Positions 14,745-21,780 of a DNA stretch of 21,780 nucleotides are shown one piece after another. Both the position numbers and the translations under genes were made by a program. The notes under the pieces are model-generated. The model ran no database searches and was not told where the DNA came from. It worked only from the letters and a program-made list of their open reading frames with translations. How positions within the stretch are numbered: position 1 is the first letter of the stretch; each line of letters begins with the position of its first letter. This stretch comes from Chrysochromulina tobinii (Eukaryota > Haptophyta > Prymnesiales > Chrysochromulinaceae), in the NCBI GenBank assembly GCA_001275005.1, contig JWZX01001222.1, positions 1 to 21,780 of the forward strand, read 5' to 3'.

Positions 14745-16406
14745 ATGGTTTCTTCTAAATTCCCGCGGTCCGGACCGGAACCTGGTCTTCCTCGCGTTAG
14801 GCAGCAGCAGCAACTGTCTCAAGAGGCTGCCAGCCCCTTTGCCTGTCTCGTGTGGTGCGAGCGTACGCCGACCGACATGATGCCTCCTTCCGTGCCGGCA
14901 CCGCCCGCTTCGCCGGTCGTTTCGCTCCGTGTGCGAGACAGCACAGGGATGCAGGTCTTCAGCAATATCCTTCTATTTCTACTCGTCGCCTCCTTCGCCG
15001 CGTCGACCGAGTACCACATCGCCACCGAAAGGCGCACGGAGTTGCGCCGCGGCGTGGCTGTCGCCATGGGCTTGCAATTTTTGCTGCTGCCATTCATCGG
15101 CTTCTGCGTCGTGCGAATGATCGGGCTCGACGCGACGTATGGCATCATGATTCAGGTGGTCACCTCCTGCCCGGGCGGCGCCTACTCAAACTGGTGGTGC
15201 AGTCTGCTCAATGCTGACCTGCTTCTCTCAGTGTTGGCGACTGCGGTGGCCACCGCGCTGAGCGCAGCGTTGATGCCGCTCAACCTGCTCATCTACCTCA
15301 ATGCCGCCTACGACATCGAAGCGGTCACAAACCTGCGCTTCGATCAACTCATCATCACGATTGTGGTCGTCATCGCCGCCGTCGGAGCGGGTGCCCTCGT
15401 GTCGACGCGCCTGATCAAGCGGATCCCAGCGCTCGCGCGTGACCCGCAACGCACGCGCGAACGGTGTGGCCTCTTCGGTAACGCCTGCGGCCTGTGCCTC
15501 ATCCTCATTTCCTTTGTCTTCTCCTCGGTCTCTGCGCCGCTCTGGAATCGTGAGTTGGTCTTCTACGGAGCCGTCGCGATGCCGCCGCTGTGTGCGCTGC
15601 TGCTGTCGCTCGCGCTCGCGTCGCTGCCACCGCTGGGGCTATCAGGTCCCGCACGCTGCGCCGTCGTCGTCGAGTGCACCTTCCAGAACGTTGGCATCGG
15701 CCTCGCTGCCTCTCTAGCGCTCTTCGAGGGAGAAGAGGCCGCCAGGGCGGCGGGCGTACCTCTCTTTTACGGGCTCGTGCAGGTGATGACGTGATGGGCT
15801 CTGATTGCTGATGATGACCGCACGCTCTCCAAGCACGCTCTCCAAGCACGCTCTCCAAGCACGCTCTCCAAGCACGCTCTCCAAGCACGCTCTCCAAGCA
15901 CGCTCTCCAAGCACGCTCTCCAAGCACGCTCCCCAAGCACGCTACCCAAGCACGCTACCCAAGCACGCTACCCAAGCACGCTCTCCGACGGCCCGGGCAG
16001 TGATCATTTGACGCTGAGTGATCATGACTGCATCTGATGACCTCTGATGACCTTTGATGACCTCTGATGATCTCTGATGGCCTCTGATGATCTCTGATGA
16101 CCTCTGATGGCCTCTGATGATCTCCTGCTCTTCTGTGGGCTCGTGCAGTCGATCTCGATCCCGATCTTCCTGCTGTGCGCTTGGAAGCTTGGATGGACGT
16201 ACGCGCCCTCAGACGCTCCGCTCTGCACCGTACTGCGCCACTCGTACCAGCCGACCAACAGCGCGCTCTGTAGGGTCCCTGACAGCGGTCATCCGAGCTG
16301 GGCACTCGGCTGTAGCGGCAACGGCTGTGGCAGCGGTGGACACGCGCAGCTGACGATGTCGGACACGTTGCCCGCCGAGCTGTCCACAACCAAGGAGTCC
16401 CTTTGA
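14745..16406 (+). CDS. SLC10/BASS family sodium-dependent organic anion transporter
   Basis: Exons 14745-15782 and 16149-16406 join on a codon boundary to give 431 residues. The polytopic protein has about nine or ten hydrophobic segments starting near residue 70. Family motifs are present: SCPGGAYSNWWCSLLNADLL (141-160), matching the conserved core helix motif, and VECTFQNVGIGLA (309-321), where Glu310 and Gln314 match the sodium-site pattern ExxxQ of bacterial bile-acid transporter homologues. Members move bile acids, pyruvate or other organic anions with sodium. The ~65-residue leader, with Arg, Ser and Pro, might be an organelle-targeting region or a leader before a later ATG (Met69). Exon 2 supplies the last membrane helix (ISIPIFLLCAWKLGW) and a soluble tail. 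A direct repeat around the stop (16376-16396 and 16429-16450) leaves the exact C-terminus less sure. The substrate is unknown. Confidence 0.85.
15821..15986. repeat. 13-bp tandem array in the BASS intron
   Basis: About 12.8 copies of CACGCTCTCCAAG: eight identical units, one CACGCTCCCCAAG, three CACGCTACCCAAG, and a final partial unit with the original sequence. The ordered variants point to growth by slippage or unequal exchange. Confidence 0.95.
16031..16120. repeat. 10-bp tandem array with branch-point-like cores
   Basis: Nine perfectly phased 10-bp units of consensus YCTCTGATGR, each with a CTGAT or TTGAT core. It ends 28 bp before the 3' splice site of the BASS intron. The same unit in the same phase, more diverged, occurs in the cyclophilin intron. 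Confidence 0.95.
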
Positions 16407-16716
16407 CTGTTTGATCTGCCGAGCACCCCGAGCTGTCCACAAACCAAGGACGTCGTCAAGAAGCGCTTCATTAGTAGAACCAAATAAATTTGACATACAA
16501 TCCACAAAAATTACATGACGATACATCGCATGTAGATAAACGATCCGATAGTCGACGGCAGTGCTTGCTTGCTTGGCAGTGCCATATGACAAACCATACC
16601 GTCGTGATACGATCTTTGCGCTGCGCATGCATGCAGTCCTATTTTTTCCGTTCATTTGGGCACTTTTCGCCACGAACCGCTCGGTCCTCCCGCGAAACGT
16701 AACCGAACTGAGTCGA
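16407..16716. other. intergenic region between BASS and second SHIPPO gene
   Basis: The 310 bp contain the second copy of a ~21-bp direct repeat (16429-16450) whose first copy overlaps the BASS stop region, and an AATAAA hexamer at 16483-16488 that could be a poly(A) signal. The following AT-rich stretch may hold the promoter of the next gene. The next gene's frame is open across 16561-16716 and may begin at 16627 instead of 16717. Confidence 0.45.
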
Positions 16717-17481
16717 ATGCCCACTCGCTCGTGTCGCGTTGTCTTCGACTCCATAGTGCCACAGCGCTTTGAGCTCGTCGGGGAAGGTCAACTCGAATTG
16801 ATCGGCCCCGGCACCTATAGCCCTGTCACGGAGCCGTTGATCCGTGAGCCAACGCGCATGAACTCGCAATTTGCTTCCAAATCCGACCGGATGAAGAAAG
16901 AAAAGGGCAATTCGGACGACGTGAAGCTTTGGGAGGGCAAGTACGCGGGCACGCAGCATCTGCCCAAGGCGCCCGGATCCCATGGCGTTCAGTGGCCGGC
17001 AGGCGAACGCACACCACCATTCTTCCACGTGCCCTTTCGCCCCTATCCGCTCGAATCGGGTGCGCCGAAAGGACGCTCGCCCGGGCTCGATCAGTTCTAC
17101 GACCTCGACAGCGTGGGTGCGTCGCCGGTGGCACTCTACGGCACGATGGGGGCCAACGTGCAGCGCTCACCACGCCGCTACACCCATCTGCGCGTCTCGC
17201 CGGTGCCGCCGCGGCCACGCTCGTCTGACACGGGGAGTGCGGGCCATCTCGGGCCGGGCTCGTACACGCTTGAGCGGAAGGGCATCGGCCTCAAGGACCC
17301 CTTGCGCCCCAGCAGCTGCTTCATGCCCAATGGGAATGGCAAGTTCCGAAATGTAGGGCTCTCGTACGCAGAGTACCTCGGTGTCGAACTTAAGGTCGTC
17401 GCACCGACCGCCGGGGCGGGCTCACGAGAGCGCCGGCGAGGCGCGATGCCGAGTTTGTCGGGCGCTCTGCCGAAGCCTTAG
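16717..17481 (+). CDS. second sperm-tail PG-rich repeat (SHIPPO-like) protein
   Basis: 254 residues from the ATG at 16717. The frame is open upstream to a GTG at 16561, with another ATG at 16627; I prefer 16717 because the extra upstream sequence is hydrophobic (HAVLFFPFIWALF) and unlike a flagellar structural protein, but this is a judgement. Two clear PG-rich repeats are present, LIGPGTYSPV near the N-terminus and HLGPGSYTLERKG near residue 180, with degenerate Pro-rich units between. The protein is basic, with many Pro, Gly, Ser and Arg, and has no membrane segment from this start. As for the first SHIPPO protein, an axonemal or microtubule-associated role is expected. Fewer repeats than its neighbour make the family call a little weaker. 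It does not look like a simple recent duplicate of the 12282-13454 gene. Confidence 0.75.
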   Translation: MPTRSCRVVFDSIVPQRFELVGEGQLELIGPGTYSPVTEPLIREPTRMNSQFASKSDRMKKEKGNSDDVKLWEGKYAGTQHLPKAPGSHGVQWPAGERTPPFFHVPFRPYPLESGAPKGRSPGLDQFYDLDSVGASPVALYGTMGANVQRSPRRYTHLRVSPVPPRPRSSDTGSAGHLGPGSYTLERKGIGLKDPLRPSSCFMPNGNGKFRNVGLSYAEYLGVELKVVAPTAGAGSRERRRGAMPSLSGALPKP

Positions 17482-18140
17482 CGGGCGGGTTAGCGGGAGA
17501 ATGCGTGGCGGTGCGCCTATGTGCTTGTGACATCCGATCACCAACATCCGATCACGTGCTCGGATCATCAAACTCGGTGTAACTGAGTGGCTCTGACATC
17601 TGAGATCAGGTCGCGCACTTGGCAGAAGTGGATTAGGCCCGCGGCTATTGTAGATATCGGCCTATCGCTTGTCAGGACGTCGGCGGTTTGGCGAGTCCGG
17701 AGACGCCGCGTGCGGTTCTTGTACGCACGGCTCCTGACCCGCCCCGTGATCGCCGACGGAGAGCTGTCGCTTGCTTGCCCGGCCGCGATCTGCTGGGGGG
17801 GGCGCGGGGCGGCGGCGGGGCCGTTCTCGCTGCGTCCCGAGCGTCCTGCTCACCTGGGTCCTGGCTAGGTCCTGGCCCCTCCGGTCCGGCACTAGTTCGC
17901 TACGACTTTTACCGCCGATTGTCATTTGTGAACAGTCAACAGATCGGATCTTAGACCAAAGCGAGATAGCAATTGTGACGTACTTCGGAGTTGACTGTTA
18001 TTTATTCTCTCGGAATCGCACTCGTGCATTCGATTCAGCGCTCGATATCTGTCACCACTCGTCGGCGGTCTTCACCAGTTTCACTGGGTTTTCTCAGGGT
18101 CCGCCTGTCACCATCCTCTCCCCAATGTCGCCACCCTCTT
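17482..18140. other. intergenic region, no convincing gene
   Basis: About 660 bp with no recognised gene. It contains CATCCGATCAC twice, 14 bp apart (about 17531-17556), and a CTGA-rich stretch ending GATCAG (about 17583-17609) that resembles the 10-bp intron repeats. It also holds a G-run near 17794-17801 and a perfect 10-bp inverted repeat, AACAGTCAAC at 17931-17940 and GTTGACTGTT at 17990-17999. A 93-residue frame at 17587 has no recognisable motif. Confidence 0.45.
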
Positions 18141-18225
18141 CGCCACGTGCGTGCAGGCTATCCGTACGCGAGCGTGGAGCGCGGCTGGCTTCTCGCTCGG
18201 CGCCTCCTACCTAGCCAAGCGCGTC
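18141..18225 (+). pseudogene. inverted fragment of the adjacent hydrolase gene
   Basis: On the plus strand these ~85 bp closely match the minus-strand segment 18775-18858 of the hydrolase gene, which codes for RHVRAGYPYAS through the GYSLGA nucleophile elbow to LAKYV. I count about seven differences including a one-base insertion (GCGTGGAGC against GCGTGAGC) that breaks the copied frame. The fragment overlaps the 3' end of the intact gene. Confidence 0.9.
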
Positions 18226-19437
18226 ACCAACAGTCGCAGCGTTCACCTCCTGCAGCCATTCGAGCAACACAGCGACCGACCAAGCGCGGCCCAGCCCGCG
18301 CCACCCCTCGGCCCATGTCATAGAGTGACCGCCCTCCGCTGTGACCGCGAGCAGTAACGGTGCGTCGGCATGTGCGGAGAAGGCCTCGGTCTTGATCGTG
18401 CCCGCCGGTGCGATGGGGTCGTTGCGCGCGCTCAGGAAGAGCATGGGCACCCGTGCCTGCGCGAGCACCCGTTCGCTGCTCGCCTCACGATAGTAATGCT
18501 CCGCCGAGCTGCAGCCCATCATGGGTGCTATCGTGCACCCGTCGAAGTCTTCCATACTCGTAGCCCGTGCAGCACCCTCGAGGTCGAGGCCCGCGGCGGT
18601 ACGCAGCACTGGCAGGCACTGGTGCATCACACGCTGCACCGACGGCACCAGAGCATAACGGTCGATCAGCCGGCGAGCGAGCGACTCGCCGAGCTGCCGG
18701 ACGCATGCTTGTAAAGCGGTCGGGCACGCGAAGCACGCGGCGGAGGCCAGCTCGCACTCGCCACCCTCCTCGCCGACGTACTTAGCTAGGTAGGAGGCGC
18801 CGAGCGAGTAGCCAGCCGCGCTCACGCTCGCGTATGGATAGCCCGCACGCACGTGGCGCACCACACGCCGCAAGTCTTCGGTATACCCCGCCGAATACAG
18901 AAACGGAGACAGCAGAGGGTTGCCGCCGCGGCCTCGAGGGTTGAAGCAGCCGACACGCAGTCCGGCCTCGTGCAGCGCAAAAGCCGCGCGACGAATGTAT
19001 GGCGTGCTCGAGTCGCCCGTCAGCCCGGGAATGAGCAGGCAGATCGGAGCGTTGTCGTCGGGCTGATGCAGCCAGCTGATGGAGACGACGCCGGGAGGCA
19101 CTTGCGTGGGGCAGCACGCCGTCGTGGCTGGCCGATCCAGCGCGGGCAGCTTGATCTCCTCGTACACAAAGCCCTTGACTGCTGGTGCAGGTGCTGAGAC
19201 GTTGGCAAGCCGCGACTGTAGAAAGCCCGTGGGATGCAGCAGCGGCGGTCGGTGCCCTTGCTTCAGAGTGCAGAGGCGCGGAAGCAATTTTGCTATCTTA
19301 GGATTGCACGAGTGGGTGAGAACGGGGACATCGAGAGGAGCGGTGGCACGTCGTAACATCGCGAGGCCAATGGCGATGGCGCATACTGCCACGAGTACCG
19401 TCGGGAAGGATGCGGACTCGGCCCCATCGAAGAACAT
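18211..19437 (-). CDS. alpha/beta hydrolase, ABHD1/3-YheT family
   Basis: 408 residues from the ATG at 19435-19437 (the frame opens 21 codons upstream at a GTG). The N-terminus has a signal-anchor helix, FPTVLVAVCAIAIGLAML (11-28), so the enzyme is probably membrane-bound. The hydrolase fold follows: oxyanion-region motif LLIPGLTGDS (134-143), FNPRGRGGNP (165-174), nucleophile elbow GYSLGAS with Ser211, catalytic Asp340 in SARNDPIAP, and His371 in EGGHSM. This order and these motifs are those of the ABHD1/ABHD3/YheT (EMB8) group, some of which act as phospholipases; the substrate here is not known. The last four codons and the TAG (18211-18225) lie inside an inverted copy of the gene's own nucleophile-elbow region, so the C-terminus is probably altered from the ancestral one. 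It is divergent from a small membrane-protein gene. Confidence 0.9.
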   Translation of the reverse strand: MFFDGAESASFPTVLVAVCAIAIGLAMLRRATAPLDVPVLTHSCNPKIAKLLPRLCTLKQGHRPPLLHPTGFLQSRLANVSAPAPAVKGFVYEEIKLPALDRPATTACCPTQVPPGVVSISWLHQPDDNAPICLLIPGLTGDSSTPYIRRAAFALHEAGLRVGCFNPRGRGGNPLLSPFLYSAGYTEDLRRVVRHVRAGYPYASVSAAGYSLGASYLAKYVGEEGGECELASAACFACPTALQACVRQLGESLARRLIDRYALVPSVQRVMHQCLPVLRTAAGLDLEGAARATSMEDFDGCTIAPMMGCSSAEHYYREASSERVLAQARVPMLFLSARNDPIAPAGTIKTEAFSAHADAPLLLAVTAEGGHSMTWAEGWRGLGRAWSVAVLLEWLQEVNAATVGDALG

Positions 19438-19644
19438 CTTCCTTTTTGGCCAGCACACCCAGAGCCGCACGCTAGGTGGACGGCACGCCCATGAGTTCAC
19501 CAGCTAAGGAACGCGAGCACTCGTAACATGCAGCTTCACGAAACTCATCTCCGACGTCGCGACTCGCCTTTCTAGTCAAAAACAACGCGTACCGGAACTT
19601 CCGATCCCGTGTTTGGAAAGTCCGCTCTGCAAACTGGATTGTCC
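19438..19644. promoter_or_regulatory. divergent promoter region between hydrolase and small membrane protein
   Basis: The 207 bp between two divergent start codons should contain both promoters. No TATA box is obvious. Parts may be transcribed leader, since the hydrolase frame stays open for 21 codons upstream of its ATG. Confidence 0.4.
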
Positions 19645-19998
19645 ATGCGCCTTCGAAATCTACACGCAGCTGCTCAGCTCATGCCGCGGCTCGCGCCACG
19701 GGTACATTTACACGCAAATGCGCGTGACGACGAGCTGCTACCGATCGAGCGATGGTGGAATGATGCCAGCGCTCTAGCGCCAGACGGCAGCGCAACTAGA
19801 GACGGAGATTCATCGGTGCTAGTCGCTTTCCAGCTCATCCTCCCTATCGTGGCGGCAATCCTCTTATCCAGGCTCTTATTCCCGATTGTTCACACATCGC
19901 GGCCTTTCTTTGCCATTCCTCTGCCGCCGCTATTCGTACTTGCGCCCGTCGTGGTGCTATTGGCCGCATTAGGTGACCATCGGTTTGATGACGAGTGA
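19645..19998 (+). CDS. small two-helix membrane protein, unknown function
   Basis: 117 residues from the first in-frame ATG (19645). The N-terminal ~35 residues are basic and low in acidic residues (MRLRNLHAAAQLMPRLAPRV), like a mitochondrial or plastid transit peptide. Two strong hydrophobic helices follow, LVAFQLILPIVAAILLSRLL and PLFVLAPVVVLLAAL, separated by a short Pro-rich loop, and the chain ends in an acidic tail (DHRFDDE). I do not recognise a family. The clean hydrophobic pattern and position opposite a divergent gene support a real gene, but the short length leaves doubt. It could be the terminal exon of a larger gene. Confidence 0.45.
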   Translation: MRLRNLHAAAQLMPRLAPRVHLHANARDDELLPIERWWNDASALAPDGSATRDGDSSVLVAFQLILPIVAAILLSRLLFPIVHTSRPFFAIPLPPLFVLAPVVVLLAALGDHRFDDE

Positions 19999-20509
19999 GC
20001 TGCGATGAGGAGTCGCACGCTTCTGTGTCTCGAGGTCTCGAGGTATGGTCAGCCCCGCGAGGCTGTTTTGTATTGCGGCCAGTCGATCGCTGCCATCCAC
20101 CTTGTGGCTCAGGGTCTTTATAAATTGAATTGGCTGTGCGCGCATCGAGACACGGAGACGACATTCGTAACCAGACGTCGCGAATCGGCGATTCATAGCC
20201 GACGTACCCGGATCGCGGAGGCCGCGATCCGGAGAAGGGACCAAACGTTGGAGCCCTTCGAGCTCTACCGCCCAACAACCAGGCCTTTGCGCGCGCAAAG
20301 AGATTCGGCATGTGCGCCGCTTGCCTCCTTCTACTACGGTCGCACAGTGTCGGGGGCTACTGTACGGTACACGCTACGTGTCTCTCCGTCCTCTCCATAG
20401 TGTGCTGTCTCTCCCATGTGGGATGCCGCCGCCCTCCGTGGCGTCTCACAGTGTCTGCAAGGACGAGTGCGCTCGCGAACGCCTCATCTGCCCCTCTCTC
20501 TCGCGGCGA
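19999..20509. other. intergenic region with a TATA-like site, hairpin and palindrome
   Basis: The 511 bp lie between two convergent genes. Contents: TTTATAAATT near 20118; a perfect 11-bp hairpin, CCGGATCGCGG / CCGCGATCCGG with a 3-base loop (20208-20232); and a 16-bp palindrome CTTTGCGCGCGCAAAG (20285-20300). A 131-residue plus-strand frame at 20005-20400 starts with ATG but has no recognisable motif. An unannotated structured RNA is conceivable. Confidence 0.45.
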
Positions 20510-21477
20510 TCACACATTGGGCACATCGTGCACCTTGGGCTCGCTCGTCGGCGCCTCCTCCTCCACTGATGCTTGCTGACGTTGGAAGAATGGCTCCTTG
20601 GTCAGCGTGGAGAGGTCGACGCGCTTGCTGCTGTTGGTGGCGACGGTCGACGCCTTCGAGCCCTTAAAGGGCAGGCGCGACGAGGCGGTTGCGACGATGG
20701 TGAGCAGCAGCGCCTTCTGGCTCAGGAATTCGGTCGCGAGCCGCCTCTGCTCCGGCTGCGGCAGCGAGCCGCCAAGCTGCTGCAACGAGATGGTCGCGCG
20801 CGTGGTCGTAAAGGGAGCGATCACCAGGGAGCCCTGCTGCGCACTGCCGAGCTTGAGGCTCGTGGCCGCCTCGTACGCGACGAGCGTGCACTGCTCGAGC
20901 AGCATCGAGCGCAGCATGTTGTTATTGCGCACGTTGAGCACCAGCTGCAGCGCCGCCGACACCTTGGGTGCGAAGAAGTCGGTCACGTCGACCTTGAACT
21001 TCTGTGGACGGATGAGCTCGAGGTCGCATGAGAGCGGCGTCGGATTGAGCCACATCCAGAGCTGCACGCATCCGAACAGGACGAGAACGGCCAGCTGCGC
21101 ACGCCGAAGCGACGGCACTCGCGGCGTGAGCACAGAGACGCACACGTGAGAGGCAGCATTTGGAGTGTCAGAGAGCTCACCATGATGATGCACTGCCGGA
21201 AAACCCGTGGGGAGCACAGTGGCTGACGCTCGTGCTTCTCCCATGACGGCTCGTCTCCGTTGTCGTCGTCGCCTTCTCCCTTCTCGGAGCGCGCTTCCCT
21301 TGATCGCTGCTGCTTGCGTTTACGCACCTCCGACATAGCATCTGCCCAGTCGTCGCGTGCTCCGACGCGCGGGTCAAAGTTGATTGCATCCTCCTCCTCC
21401 TCCGCCGCCACTTCCTCCTCGCCGACATCGTCGTCCTCGGGCTCCGGCAGGAGCTCGTCGTGCGCCTCAGTAGGCAT
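20510..21477 (-). CDS. single-pass membrane protein with LEA-2-like domain
   Basis: Exons 21477-21181 and 21094-20510 join on a codon boundary to give 293 residues. The cytosolic N-terminus (1-90) is very acidic (PEPEDDDVGEEEVAAEEEED), then mixed-charge. The splice creates one continuous membrane helix, QCIIM joined to LAVLVLFGCVQLWMWL (~95-114). Outside it a beta-rich domain (~120-240) has the pattern of LEA-2/NDR1-HIN1-like or TMEM106-like domains: KFKVDVTDFFAPKVSAALQL, then VLNVRNNNML and VIAPFTTTRATISL. Such domains are lipid-binding or membrane-linked in plants and animals. Neither single open frame alone gives this layout: one lacks the domain, the other starts with an out-of-frame leader. 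I am fairly sure of the gene model and moderately sure of the family. Confidence 0.78.
21095..21180 (-). other. 86-bp spliceosomal intron (LEA-2-like gene)
   Basis: The minus-strand donor is ATCATG|GTGAGC and the acceptor GTGCGCAG|CTGGCC. CTCTGACAC near the donor and CCTCTCAC further in are possible branch sites. It has no tandem array. Removal keeps the frame and fuses two halves of a membrane helix. Confidence 0.85.
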
Positions 21478-21780
21478 CCCCGACCGACCGCGTAAGACGC
21501 AAAAGACGAACCTCGTGCTCCAGCAAGAAAAGTATTCACCAGTTTATTCACCCCCTGTCACCCCCCCGCCCCCCACTCCTTTTTCGCGCCGCGCCCGAGA
21601 CGTGCCTCGGGAATCGAAACGGTGCCGGCCGCGGGGCGTGTGCGTGTTGCGTTTGCATACATCGTGATCATGCGTGATGCGTGATGCGGAGTTGCATAGA
21701 TCCCGAGTGAGAGGGTCCCGCCCTGGACCCTCTGGGGGTCCGGCTGGACCCCTGGACCCTCTGGACCCTCCTCTGGACCC
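21478..21780. other. upstream region with C-runs and a terminal GGACCC-rich repeat
   Basis: Upstream of the LEA-2-like gene. It contains C-rich runs (about 21550-21576), a GCGTGAT duplication (21673-21687), and from about 21709 to the window edge an irregular tandem of CTGGACCCTC-type units, also with the complementary GGGTCC. The array may continue beyond the window. No gene is seen. Confidence 0.5.

Larger units (their letters stand above)
15783..16148 (+). other. spliceosomal intron carrying two tandem arrays (BASS gene)
   Basis: A 366-bp intron with donor CAG|GTGATG and acceptor GTGCAG|TCGATC. Removing it joins FYGLVQ to SISIPIFLL and restores the last membrane helix. Inside are a 13-bp tandem array (15821-15986) and a 10-bp array (16031-16120). 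The last 24 bases of the intron resemble the last 24 bases of exon 1 (19 of 24 identical, final 12 exact). Confidence 0.85.

Noticed and set aside
15505-16011. Open frames with repeated LESVLGERAWRAC or TLSKHALQARSPS peptides
   Set aside because: They are translations of the 13-bp tandem array in the BASS intron. A 13-bp unit repeats as a 13-residue peptide in any open frame.
15821-16120. CRISPR-like or centromere-like array
   Set aside because: Units are 10-13 bp with no spacers, and the arrays lie within a spliceosomal intron of a eukaryotic gene.
16031-16120. Box C/D small nucleolar RNA suggested by repeated TGATGA and CTGA
   Set aside because: Box-like words arise only from the 10-bp repeat. 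There is no terminal stem or guide-length spacing between boxes.
20005-20400. 131-residue plus-strand frame
   Set aside because: It begins with ATG but has no recognisable motif, includes the hairpin and palindrome, and overlaps an equally long minus-strand frame, so I do not call it a gene.
21181-21244. Unspliced start of the LEA-2-like protein at 21244
   Set aside because: A consensus donor and acceptor join the acidic upstream frame to the domain frame on a codon boundary and create an intact membrane helix. That is a better model than the unspliced leader.

Overview
The window reads as nuclear DNA of a GC-rich, flagellated, single-celled eukaryote, most likely a microalga. Reasons: genes sit on both strands without operons; at least three GT-AG spliceosomal introns reconnect reading frames; the proteins include a dynein regulatory complex subunit (DRC5/TCTE1), two sperm-tail PG-rich (SHIPPO) proteins, an F-box protein, a RAP-domain organelle protein, a membrane-anchored cyclophilin and a SLC10/BASS transporter. 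Intron-poor, GC-rich genes with low-complexity inserts would fit a haptophyte or a similar alga, but the lineage is an inference. Several long open frames begin with GTG or TTG; I moved each start to the first sensible in-frame ATG, as expected for nuclear genes.

Layout. 302-1834 (-) is a 2OG-Fe(II) oxygenase-like protein, divergent from 2264-4822 (+), an organelle-type RAP protein fused to a J domain. 5376-6575 (+) is an F-box protein and 6978-8855 (+) an unrecognised coiled-coil, low-complexity protein. 9057-10301 (+) is DRC5. 10649-11743 (+, one intron) is a secretory cyclophilin with a membrane anchor and acidic tail. 12282-13454 (-) is a SHIPPO protein and 13681-14631 (-) a GFA/CENP-V zinc protein with C-terminal membrane helices. 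The latter is divergent from 14745-16406 (+, one intron), the BASS transporter. 16717-17481 (+) is a second SHIPPO protein. 18211-19437 (-) is an ABHD3/YheT-type hydrolase, divergent from a small two-helix membrane protein at 19645-19998 (+). 20510-21477 (-, one intron) is a single-pass LEA-2-like protein.

Functional themes. Three axoneme or flagellum genes (DRC5 and two SHIPPO proteins) lie within about 8.5 kb, though they are not on one strand. The rest are housekeeping or membrane genes with no evident common pathway. I see no rRNA, tRNA, CRISPR array, viral gene or intact transposon.

Most interesting signals. (1) Introns of two unrelated genes (cyclophilin and BASS) both carry a phased 10-bp tandem repeat of type CTCTGATGAC, each unit holding a branch-point-like CTGAY core, just upstream of the 3' splice site. 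(2) The BASS intron also carries a 13-bp tandem array, and its 3' end is a degenerate copy of the last eight codons of the upstream exon, as if the intron arose by local duplication. (3) The hydrolase gene ends inside an inverted copy of its own catalytic-serine segment, which supplies its last codons and stop. (4) The RAP plus J-domain fusion is an unusual architecture.
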